A stretch of 5,019 nucleotides of DNA from Candidatus Zixiibacteriota bacterium (GTDB lineage: Bacteria; Zixibacteria; MSB-5A5; WJJR01): contig JAGVEK010000402.1 of assembly GCA_020058315.1 (NCBI GenBank), positions 1-5,019 of the forward strand, read 5' to 3'. The notes beneath the pieces were generated by a model. The model had not been told where the DNA came from, made no database searches, and saw nothing but the letters and a program-made list of their open reading frames with translations. This document shows, one piece after another, positions 1 through 5,019 of the stretch. The position numbers and the translations under genes were made by a program. Each line of letters opens with the position of its first letter. Position 1 is the first letter of the stretch.

Positions 1-197
1 GCCCGCGCACCGTTGGTTCAGCGGTCGCTTCCGACGCCTTTTTCCCCTTTGCCGACGGCTTGCTCGCCGCCGCGGAAGCCGGGGCAACTGCGGTCATTCA
101 ACCCGGTGGCTCCAAGCGCGACGCAGAAGTGATCGCCGCCTGCAACGATCACGGTGTCGCCATGGTCTTTTCCGGAGTGCGCAACTTCAGGCATTGA
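1..197 (+). CDS. purH: PurH, bifunctional AICAR formyltransferase / IMP cyclohydrolase, C-terminal end only
   Basis: This is the last 64 codons of PurH (first whole codon at base 3, TGA stop at 195-197); the rest lies to the left of the window. PurH carries out the last two steps of de novo purine synthesis in the cytoplasm: formylation of AICAR with 10-formyl-tetrahydrofolate, then ring closure to IMP. The part seen belongs to the AICAR transformylase domain. It shows the conserved blocks GSAVASDAFFPFADG, then AVIQPGGSKRDAEVI, then a tail ending in VRNFRH, which matches the usual bacterial C-terminus (commonly ending RHFRH). The frame is intact to its natural end, so the gene is cut only by the window edge. 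The next gene starts 107 bases downstream on the same strand. Identification rests on recognised family motifs. Confidence 0.96.
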   Translation, partial: PRTVGSAVASDAFFPFADGLLAAAEAGATAVIQPGGSKRDAEVIAACNDHGVAMVFSGVRNFRH

Positions 198-250
198 GGC
201 TGATTCATCGTGAATGCTCAGAGAAGACAAGTCCGAACCAACTTTCCCGT

Positions 251-273
251 AGAGGCGCACGGCTATGCGCTCT
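251..273 (+). other. Small bulged hairpin in the purH-coaBC spacer
   Basis: AGAGGCGCA (251-259) can pair with TGCGCTCT (266-273) across a CGGCTA loop, with one unpaired G on the left arm. The sequence after it is not T-rich, so it does not look like an intrinsic terminator. It lies between the purH stop and the coaBC ribosome binding site and could be a minor mRNA structure or chance. The rest of the spacer (198-250 and 274-290) shows nothing I can name. Confidence 0.3.
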
Positions 274-290
274 CAACGCTTACTTGGGAC

Positions 291-297
291 AGAAGGA
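291..297 (+). promoter_or_regulatory. Ribosome binding site of coaBC
   Basis: AGAAGGA ends 7 bases before the ATG at 305, a good Shine-Dalgarno match at normal spacing. It decides the start of coaBC: the frame is open upstream as far as a TTG at 194, but only the ATG at 305 has this site and gives a protein of normal family length. Confidence 0.75.
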
Positions 298-304
298 TAA
301 AGCC

Positions 305-1525
305 ATGAGCGCTCTCCAAGGCCGTCACATTCTACTGGGCATCACTGGCGGCATTGCTGCCTACAAGTCCGCGTACTTGTGTCGCCGTCTGAAGGACAAG
401 GGAGCCGATGTCTGGGTCTCGATGACCAAGAATGCTGCCCACTTCATCACTCCGTTGACAATGGAGACGTTATCCGAGCGTGAAGTGTTACTCGAAGTAT
501 TCCCGGCAAACCGTTATGTCGGAACACGTCACATCGACATCTCGGACTGGACTGAATTGGCGATTGTCGCGCCGGCCACCGCGAACTTCATCGGCCGCTA
601 CGCCAATGGTTTGGCGGACGACATGCTCACCACGCTCTTGATTTCGGTCACTGCTCCTGTCATGCTCGCTCCCGCGATGAACACGGACATGTACAATCAC
701 CCCGCTGTCCAGGAGAACATGCAGAGACTCCGGTCCCGTGGAGTTCACATGGTCGACCCGACGGTCGGGCTCCTGGCCTGCCACACTGTCGGTGTCGGAC
801 GCATGGCCGAACCGGAGACGATTGTCGCGGCTGCTGAGGCACTTTTCGCGGTCCCCACTGGGCACGACCTGGCCGGGAAGACAATTCTTGTGACCGCCGG
901 ACCGACAATCGAACCCATTGATCCGGTCCGAGTGATCACGAATCGTTCCTCAGGAAAGATGGGTTATGCGATTGCCCAAGCCGCCCAGGAACGCGGCGCT
1001 CAGGTGATTCTCATCAGCGGCCCGACTATGCTCTCAGCCCCGCCGGGGGTGGAGGTTGTCCATGTCGAAACCGCGCAAGAAATGTACAATGCCGCGCTGG
1101 CACGATTCGATTCGTGCTCGGCTGCGATTGCGGTCGCAGCGGTCAGCGACTGGCGTATGTCCCATCCCGAAACTCACAAACTCCCCAAGGCCGACGGCCC
1201 CCCGCAGTTGCATTTGGAACCGACCCCGGACATTTTGGCCGCCATGGGGGCACGCAAGCAGCGGGGGCAGTTCCTTGTCGGTTTCTCACTGGAAACCGAT
1301 CCGGCAAGGCTTGATTCCGCAGCGAAGTTGAGAAGCAAGAATCTGGATTTGCTCGTAGCCAATAACCCGACGGCGCCAGGCTCTGAATTTGGCAGTGACA
1401 GCAATGACGCATTATTGATAGACCGGGCCGGGCAAGTCGATCGTCCGGGGCTTCTAACCAAGCGGGAACTGGCCCATCGTGTATTGGACAGACTTGCGGC
1501 GGTCCCAGCATCCCAGCACGCGTAG
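305..1525 (+). CDS. coaBC: CoaBC, phosphopantothenoylcysteine decarboxylase / phosphopantothenate-cysteine ligase
   Basis: Bifunctional coenzyme A enzyme of 406 residues, the usual length. The C-terminal CoaB part joins 4'-phosphopantothenate to cysteine using CTP; the N-terminal CoaC part, an FMN flavoprotein, decarboxylates the product to 4'-phosphopantetheine. CoaC covers about residues 1-180: GITGGIAAYK (12-21) for FMN binding, the active-site histidine H76 in RHIDIS, the PAMN motif (123-126), and the catalytic cysteine C159 in the flap GLLACHTVGVGRM. These fall one residue from the E. coli positions H75, N125 and C158. CoaB begins near residue 188 with KTILVTAGPTIEPID and ITNRSSGKMG (N213 is probably the cysteine-step Asn), followed by AAVSDWR (278-284) and the HKLPK lysine region (291-295). 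All key residues are present. ATG 305 is chosen for its ribosome binding site and family length. The next gene starts 14 bases after the stop, suggesting one transcript. Confidence 0.97.
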   Translation: MSALQGRHILLGITGGIAAYKSAYLCRRLKDKGADVWVSMTKNAAHFITPLTMETLSEREVLLEVFPANRYVGTRHIDISDWTELAIVAPATANFIGRYANGLADDMLTTLLISVTAPVMLAPAMNTDMYNHPAVQENMQRLRSRGVHMVDPTVGLLACHTVGVGRMAEPETIVAAAEALFAVPTGHDLAGKTILVTAGPTIEPIDPVRVITNRSSGKMGYAIAQAAQERGAQVILISGPTMLSAPPGVEVVHVETAQEMYNAALARFDSCSAAIAVAAVSDWRMSHPETHKLPKADGPPQLHLEPTPDILAAMGARKQRGQFLVGFSLETDPARLDSAAKLRSKNLDLLVANNPTAPGSEFGSDSNDALLIDRAGQVDRPGLLTKRELAHRVLDRLAAVPASQHA

Positions 1526-1526
1526 C

Positions 1527-1531
1527 AGGAG
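1527..1531 (+). promoter_or_regulatory. Ribosome binding site of the uracil-DNA glycosylase gene
   Basis: AGGAG lies 8 bases before ATG 1540 and two bases beyond the coaBC stop. Its last G is the first base of an in-frame GTG (1531), so starting at that GTG would use the Shine-Dalgarno itself as the start codon. This favours ATG 1540. Confidence 0.75.
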
Positions 1532-1539
1532 TGTACCCC

Positions 1540-2238
1540 ATGCCCACTCCCGACGAGACATCACTGCTTGCCGCCAAGGCGCTCCGCCAGCTTCTTCAGA
1601 TCGAACCGACTCTTGAGTTGTTCGACGATAAGCCTCGTGCCAAGCGCGCGAAGTCGCTGGATGAGTTGTACGAGATGATTCACACCTGCACAAAGTGCCC
1701 GCTGGGACACTCGCGCACGAAATTTGTCTTTGGGGTCGGCAATCCCAACGCCGATATCATGTTCGTTGGCGAGGCACCGGGACGTGATGAGGACCTTTCC
1801 GGAATCCCATTTGTGGGCCGTGCCGGGCAGTTGCTGGACAAAATGCTATCGGCGATTGATCTCAAACGCGAAGAGATCTACATCGCGAATATCCTGAAAT
1901 GCCGCCCGCCGGAAAATCGTGATCCGTTGCCGGAGGAGTCCGATTCATGCCTGCCGCATCTGGCCGAGCAGATTCGTCTGATTGCCCCCAAGCTGATCTG
2001 CTCGCTGGGAAGAATCGCGGCCCAGATCCTGCTGGATACCAAGACACCTCTCGGCAAAATGCGGGGGCGCTTTTATGATGTGGCGGGCGCGAAAATGCTC
2101 GTGACGTTCCATCCCGCCGCCCTGTTGCGCAACCCCAACTTCAAAAGGGATGCATGGGAGGACCTGAAACTGTTGCGTCGTACATACGATCAGGCTCTCG
2201 GGCAACCCTCGAAATCCTACGAGCGGACAGTGAAATGA
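1540..2238 (+). CDS. Family 4 uracil-DNA glycosylase with 4Fe-4S cluster
   Basis: A 232-residue DNA repair enzyme that removes uracil, from cytosine deamination or dUTP incorporation, to begin base excision repair. After a non-conserved N-terminal stretch of about 40 residues come cysteines C50-x2-C53, then C121 in LKCRPPENRD and C137, the four-cysteine pattern that holds the 4Fe-4S cluster in family 4 enzymes (UDGa type). The catalytic motif GEAPGRDED (77-85) is followed by FVGRAGQLLDKML (91-103), and the DNA-binding motif HPAALLRNP lies at 191-199. All hallmark residues are present and there is no sign of fusion or truncation. Family 1 Ung is excluded by the motifs and by the cluster cysteines. 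The gene follows coaBC by 14 bases and probably shares its transcript. A GTG at 1531 would add three residues but overlaps the ribosome binding site. Confidence 0.95.
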   Translation: MPTPDETSLLAAKALRQLLQIEPTLELFDDKPRAKRAKSLDELYEMIHTCTKCPLGHSRTKFVFGVGNPNADIMFVGEAPGRDEDLSGIPFVGRAGQLLDKMLSAIDLKREEIYIANILKCRPPENRDPLPEESDSCLPHLAEQIRLIAPKLICSLGRIAAQILLDTKTPLGKMRGRFYDVAGAKMLVTFHPAALLRNPNFKRDAWEDLKLLRRTYDQALGQPSKSYERTVK

Positions 2239-2351
2239 TTAGCCGATTCAAGAATGTCAAAACCCTCCCCGACAGTCCTTCCGCTCGCGGTTCAGCTGGG
2301 AGAATCGGGCGAAGACAAGCTTTGCCCCTATGCACGCGCCGGGTCAAACGT

Positions 2352-2378
2352 GTAGGGGCGATCCTTGTGATCGCCTAC
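2352..2378. repeat. Intergenic inverted repeat (hairpin)
   Basis: GGCGATC (2357-2363) and GATCGCC (2369-2375) form a perfect 7-base stem around a CTTGT loop. Outer bases GTA and TAC (2352-2354 and 2376-2378) can extend it past a two-G bulge. No T-tract follows, so it is not a typical intrinsic terminator. Its form, a GTAGGGGCGA-type arm with a matching GATCGCC arm, is like small dispersed palindromic repeats found in many bacterial genomes. Only one copy is in this window, so repetition is inferred. Confidence 0.5.
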
Positions 2379-2426
2379 GATGGGCCTTCCAAGCGGACTG
2401 GTCCTCTCGCCGTTTCGGATGAAAGT

Positions 2427-2430
2427 GAGG
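2427..2430 (+). promoter_or_regulatory. Probable ribosome binding site of the manC-type gene
   Basis: GAGG ends only 4 bases before the GTG start at 2435, closer than usual. An out-of-frame ATG (2433-2435) overlaps this GTG. In the gene's own frame a TGA stop lies at 2426-2428, so no start further upstream is possible. Confidence 0.45.
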
Positions 2431-2434
2431 ATAT

Positions 2435-3514
2435 GTGGAACATGCAGTGATACTGGCTGGCGGACGTGGTGAACGATTCTGGCCTCTTTCACGACGGGGT
2501 CGTCCAAAACAGCTTCTTCCGATCACGTCCGATAAAACCATGCTGGAAGCGACGATTGACCGGATCGCCCCGGACTTCCCTCCTGAGCGAATCTGGGTGG
2601 TGACGGGCGAAGAAATCGGCGATGCCGTGCGCGACTGCGTCCCAAGCGTGCCTCATGCTAACGTGCTCACTGAGCCCAGCAGCAACAACACCTGCCTGGC
2701 CATCGGCTGGGCGGCTATCGAACTCGCTGCGAAAGATCCCGATGCGACACTCGTTATTCTCTCGGCGGATCATGCCATCCAGCCGGCCGCCACGCTACGC
2801 CGTGTCCTCAGAGAGGGAGTCCGGCTGGCCACCAGCGAGCCGCACTTGATCACGATTGGCATCACTCCCACTCGCGCCGAAACTGGCTATGGATACATCG
2901 AGCTTGGTTCTCACTTTGCAACATCCGAAGGAATCGCCTCCTACCAGGTCGAAGCATTCCGTGAAAAACCCGACCGCAACACGGCGCAGGATTACTACTA
3001 TGACCGCCGTCACCTGTGGAATGCGGGGATCTTCGTCTGGACAGCCAGAACGCTTCTGGACTCTCTCAGAGCACATCAGCCGCAGAACCACGCCGCGCTC
3101 ACGCGGTATAGCAAGTCGATCGGGACGCCCGGCCAGCCCGAGGCGCTCAAGGAACTTTACGCCACCACGTCTTGTATCTCCATTGACAAGGCCGTGCTCG
3201 AACACGCCAATAATGTCATCGTAATCAAGGCCGACCTCGCGTGGGATGATGTCGGAAGCTGGCTGGCTCTCGGCCGCCTGAAGAAAGGCGGGCCTGAGCA
3301 CAATGTGATCGTCGGTCAGGCGTACCCGCTGCATTCCTTCGACCTGACGATCTACAACGAAACAGATGACCTCATCTGCGCCCTCGGAGTGGCAGACCTG
3401 GTCATTGTGCGGACCGGCAATATCACATTCGTGGCACACAAATCGCGTATCGACGAAATCCGAGATTTGACCGACAGACTCAAGGCGGAAGGCCGATGGG
3501 ACGCTTACTTGTAG
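2435..3514 (+). CDS. manC: Mannose-1-phosphate guanylyltransferase (GDP-mannose pyrophosphorylase), monofunctional
   Basis: A 359-residue cytoplasmic nucleotidyltransferase making GDP-mannose from GTP and mannose-1-phosphate, a precursor for surface polysaccharides and glycans. The N-terminal Rossmann-like domain opens with the pyrophosphorylase signature AGGRGERFWPLSRRGRPKQ (8-26). It continues with EPSSNNT (80-86; this block often has R or K at the first N), SADHAI (110-115), ETGYGYIELG (149-158), FREKPD (175-180), WNAGIF (195-200), and SIDKAV with WDDVGSW (249-254, 270-276), where D272 matches the metal-binding Asp of the family. The remaining roughly 80 residues form the short beta-helix-like end. 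Bifunctional ManC/AlgA proteins carry a phosphomannose isomerase cupin domain there and are about 100 residues longer, so this one is monofunctional. The start is GTG, with no other in-frame choice upstream. The Sua5-family gene follows after 55 bases. Substrate specificity is inferred from motif similarity. Confidence 0.92.
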   Translation: MEHAVILAGGRGERFWPLSRRGRPKQLLPITSDKTMLEATIDRIAPDFPPERIWVVTGEEIGDAVRDCVPSVPHANVLTEPSSNNTCLAIGWAAIELAAKDPDATLVILSADHAIQPAATLRRVLREGVRLATSEPHLITIGITPTRAETGYGYIELGSHFATSEGIASYQVEAFREKPDRNTAQDYYYDRRHLWNAGIFVWTARTLLDSLRAHQPQNHAALTRYSKSIGTPGQPEALKELYATTSCISIDKAVLEHANNVIVIKADLAWDDVGSWLALGRLKKGGPEHNVIVGQAYPLHSFDLTIYNETDDLICALGVADLVIVRTGNITFVAHKSRIDEIRDLTDRLKAEGRWDAYL

Positions 3515-3569
3515 AGTGATCATCCCGATCAAAGGCTCAGATGACGTTTGAGCAGGTTGGCAGATCGAA

Positions 3570-4253
3570 ATGAGCGACCCCGGAATCATTCGATTCAATC
3601 GTGCGCACCCATCCGTGCATTCCTTGCAGGGGGTGCTTCGTCATTTGGCCGGCGGTGGCGTCGCCGTGCTGCCAACCGAAACGCAATACGCCCTGAGTGC
3701 CGACGCGACGAGCAACAAAGGTCTCGCGAGGGTTCGTCTGATCAAAGGGCGACCGGAAGGCCAGCCATTCTCGGTGTTTTTTCCAGACCGCCAAGCTCTT
3801 GCCGATTGGGGAATCACCCTTCCCGAGTGGGCCGAATCGCTGGCTGAGGCATTCTGGCCGGGACCCATGACTTTGATCTTGCCGACTCGTAGCAAGGTCT
3901 TTCGTGGCTTAGGCGGGGGGAGACAGACCGTGGGTGTCCGCGTATCCCCGGAGCCGCTGATCCATCAGTTGTGCCGCAAGCTGGATCGTCCTCTGGTAGC
4001 AACCAGCGCAAATCCCTCCGGTTTGGTGTTGTCTTCGCGGGCAGAAAACCTTTGGTTGACGAGGCAGGTGGCGGAGCACGAGATGATTTGGGCACGACCA
4101 GCGATCTTCAGGCGGCATGAATCGTCAACCATTCTTGACTGCAGCGGGAATCGTGTCCGTCTTGTCCGTGATGGCGCCATTCCAGCGCAAATCTGGAAGC
4201 AGGCACTGACGGCTGAGCGTCTTGGACCCGCTCAACGGGATGATGCCAATTGA
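3570..4253 (+). CDS. Sua5/YrdC/YciO family protein, probable L-threonylcarbamoyladenylate synthase
   Basis: A 227-residue single-domain protein of the YrdC fold. Family enzymes use threonine, bicarbonate and ATP to make threonylcarbamoyl-AMP, the first step of t6A37 formation in tRNAs that read ANN codons. Motifs in order: LPTETQYALSADA (34-46), the KxR pair K59 and R61 in IKGRPEGQPFSV, WPGPMT (96-101), VGVRV (121-125), TSANPSG (145-151) with the SxN motif, SSTILD (185-190), and VRDGAIP (199-205). The KGR and SxN motifs favour a working synthase. The YAL in place of the commoner YGL also occurs in YciO-type and some Sua5-type members, so the exact subgroup is open. The length fits the short TsaC-like form without the C-terminal Sua5 domain. 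ATG 3570 is the only start in frame after a stop at 3549; its Shine-Dalgarno is weak. The phosphatase gene begins 9 bases after the stop, so co-expression is likely. Confidence 0.9.
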   Translation: MSDPGIIRFNRAHPSVHSLQGVLRHLAGGGVAVLPTETQYALSADATSNKGLARVRLIKGRPEGQPFSVFFPDRQALADWGITLPEWAESLAEAFWPGPMTLILPTRSKVFRGLGGGRQTVGVRVSPEPLIHQLCRKLDRPLVATSANPSGLVLSSRAENLWLTRQVAEHEMIWARPAIFRRHESSTILDCSGNRVRLVRDGAIPAQIWKQALTAERLGPAQRDDAN

Positions 4254-4262
4254 CCGGGTCAC

Positions 4263-4796
4263 ATGACTGACGACTATCCCGCCGAATCGTTTCTGGTTCT
4301 TTTCATCTGTACAGGAAACACGTGCCGCAGCCCCATGGCGGAAGGACTGCTCAAGAAACTCCTGGCAGATCGTGGCGGGCTCCCGCCCTCGATTGCCGTC
4401 GCATCCGCCGGTACGATGGGACTGGTCGGGATGCCCGCGACTGAATTTGCCGTGGAGGTTTCCGCCAGCTACGGCGTCGACATCCACCAGCACCGTTCAC
4501 AGGCAGCGACACCGGAGCTTCTGGACCGGGCAGATCTCGTTCTTGCACTCGCCGCTGACCACCATGACTTTTGCCGGGGCATGAAAGTGCCACCCGAGCG
4601 ACTCTACATGTTGCGCGCATTTCCCAGCCACCCGAACGCCCTCTCCCAGTATGTCATCCCCGACCCCATTGGCAGCCCGCGCGAGCAATACCAGCGAACC
4701 TTTTTTCTGATCGAGGAAGCGCTGCGCCGCTGCCTGCCCGACATTTTCGAGCGGGCGGCCACATCACGCGGGGGGTCGAAATCCACCGGCGAATGA
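4263..4796 (+). CDS. Low-molecular-weight phosphatase, YwlE-type (probable protein-arginine phosphatase)
   Basis: A 177-residue cytoplasmic enzyme of the low-molecular-weight protein tyrosine phosphatase family. The P-loop CTGNTCRSPMAEG spans 16-28, with nucleophile C16, phosphate-binding R22 and S23. The general-acid motif is DP at 134-135 in VIPDPIG. SAGTMG (48-53), HRSQ (77-80) and DLVLALAADH (91-100) are further family blocks. The residue before the second cysteine is Thr (T20), as in Bacillus YwlE (CTGNTCRS), where that Thr favours phosphoarginine; tyrosine phosphatases usually have Ile or Leu there. The upstream Sua5-family gene matches the ywlC-ywlE neighbourhood of B. subtilis. A tyrosine phosphatase, for example one acting in capsule control, cannot be excluded. 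The next in-frame Met lies inside the P-loop, so ATG 4263 is the start. The Shine-Dalgarno is poor, suggesting coupling to the gene before. The tail after about residue 165 is polar and not conserved. Confidence 0.9.
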   Translation: MTDDYPAESFLVLFICTGNTCRSPMAEGLLKKLLADRGGLPPSIAVASAGTMGLVGMPATEFAVEVSASYGVDIHQHRSQAATPELLDRADLVLALAADHHDFCRGMKVPPERLYMLRAFPSHPNALSQYVIPDPIGSPREQYQRTFFLIEEALRRCLPDIFERAATSRGGSKSTGE

Positions 4797-5019
4797 TTAT
4801 GGCGGCAATGCGGCGCATCTCAGGATCCTCATATCTGCCGAGCCAGTGGCAGCACAGATTCCATCCTCTGGTCACTGCTTATCTGACAATACTGCTCTGT
4901 CTGCTCTCCAAGGATCTTTGTTCCTCTGAGGCGCCACGGGTCTTTAGACCCGTGTTGTTCTCGGAGAATCGGGAAGAACACCCGCCCACGACGCTTGCGG
5001 CAGCCACCCTTGAGCCTGA
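4793..5019 (+). CDS. Possible start of an unknown, perhaps exported, protein; runs off the right edge
   Basis: An open frame begins with ATG overlapping the phosphatase stop (ATGA at 4793-4796) and has no stop through 75 codons to the window end. Alternative starts are ATG 4799 and 4808; none has a clear Shine-Dalgarno. The first 24 residues are polar with two arginines, followed by a hydrophobic run PLVTAYLTILLCLLS (about residues 25-39), then KDLCSSEAPRV, which together resemble a signal peptide or membrane anchor. No domain is recognisable in the rest. Against coding: the frame contains a perfect hairpin (4935-4954) and a motif shared, in a different codon phase, with the 2239-2434 spacer, as expected for an intergenic repeat. 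The call therefore stays tentative. If it is not a gene, 4797-5019 is a spacer with that repeat. Confidence 0.35.
   Translation, partial: MIMAAMRRISGSSYLPSQWQHRFHPLVTAYLTILLCLLSKDLCSSEAPRVFRPVLFSENREEHPPTTLAAATLEP
4935..4954 (+). repeat. Perfect 8-base inverted repeat; intergenic palindrome or weak terminator
   Basis: CACGGGTC (4935-4942) and GACCCGTG (4947-4954) pair perfectly around a TTTA loop. The + strand continues TTGTTCTC, a T-biased tail that could make a weak intrinsic terminator for the manC-to-phosphatase cluster. The opposite strand lacks such a tail. It could equally be part of a dispersed palindromic repeat, since the motif CTCGGAGAATCGGG follows 5 bases later. If the open frame at 4793-5019 is real, the hairpin lies inside it. 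Confidence 0.55.

Larger units (their letters stand above)
2239..2434. other. 196-base spacer with no convincing gene
   Basis: This separates the glycosylase gene from the guanylyltransferase gene and probably contains a new transcription start, although I see no clear -35/-10 pair. It holds an inverted repeat (2352-2378) and a GGAGAATCGGG motif (2299-2309) that recurs near the right end of the window. A 71-codon frame starting at ATG 2235 crosses it to a stop at 2448-2450, but its translation shows no recognisable domain and it overlaps the next gene's start. Confidence 0.6.

Noticed and set aside
194..304. Upstream extension of CoaBC from a TTG at 194, adding 37 residues and overlapping the purH stop.
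   Set aside because: The added residues match nothing in the family, ATG 305 has a good Shine-Dalgarno, and the 406-residue product has the normal CoaBC length with motifs at the expected positions.
1531..1539. GTG at 1531 as the start of the uracil-DNA glycosylase.
   Set aside because: This GTG overlaps the AGGAG Shine-Dalgarno that is correctly spaced for ATG 1540.
2235..2450. A 71-codon frame starting on an ATGA overlap with the glycosylase stop and ending inside the manC-type gene.
   Set aside because: It has no recognisable domain, is basic and low in hydrophobic structure, crosses an inverted repeat and a motif that recurs elsewhere in another phase, and overlaps the next gene's start. 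It is more likely a chance frame in the spacer.
3517..3531. TGATC-ATCCC-GATCA stem after the manC-type stop, as a possible terminator.
   Set aside because: The stem is only 5 pairs, weak, and not followed by a T-tract, so it does not support a terminator call.
2795..3598. A long minus-strand open frame (267 codons) opposite the guanylyltransferase gene.
   Set aside because: It is antisense to a gene with full family motifs, and its translation shows no recognisable domain; it is a shadow frame from GC-rich codon use.
3671..3709. QYAL in the Sua5-family protein as a damaged version of the usual YGL motif.
   Set aside because: YAL at this place is also known in YciO-type and some Sua5-type proteins, and the KxR and SxN motifs are intact, so it is probably normal variation.

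Overview
The window reads as ordinary bacterial chromosome, moderately GC-rich by eye, with every convincing gene on the + strand. It carries core metabolism and maintenance genes: the end of purH, coaBC, a family 4 uracil-DNA glycosylase, a mannose-1-phosphate guanylyltransferase, a Sua5/YrdC/YciO-family protein, and a low-molecular-weight phosphatase of the YwlE type. No phage, transposase, CRISPR, rRNA or tRNA signal is visible. The taxon cannot be fixed from the sequence. The gene order, and short palindromic repeats in the spacers, would suit an uncultured bacterial lineage (for example an FCB/Zixibacteria-like group), but that is a weak guess.

Layout: 1-197 is the C-terminal end of PurH (purine synthesis). 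A 107-base spacer (198-304) holds a small bulged hairpin and the coaBC ribosome binding site. coaBC (305-1525, coenzyme A synthesis) is followed after 14 bases by the uracil-DNA glycosylase gene (1540-2238), so these two are probably co-transcribed. A 196-base spacer (2239-2434) has no convincing gene but contains an inverted repeat. A second cluster then begins: manC-type gene (2435-3514, GTG start), 55-base gap, Sua5/TsaC family (3570-4253), 9-base gap, YwlE-like phosphatase (4263-4796). An open frame overlaps the phosphatase stop by ATGA and runs off the right edge (4793-5019). It has a signal-peptide-like start but also contains a perfect hairpin and a motif shared with the 2239-2434 spacer, so its coding status is uncertain.

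The genes serve separate pathways: purine nucleotides, CoA, uracil excision repair, GDP-mannose for surface glycans, tRNA t6A modification, and probably protein-arginine dephosphorylation. The Sua5-phosphatase pair recalls the ywlC-ywlE neighbourhood of Bacillus subtilis, which helps assign the phosphatase. I see no clearly new biological system. The points most worth checking are the phosphatase specificity, the status of the right-edge frame, and a possible dispersed repeat family in the two spacers.
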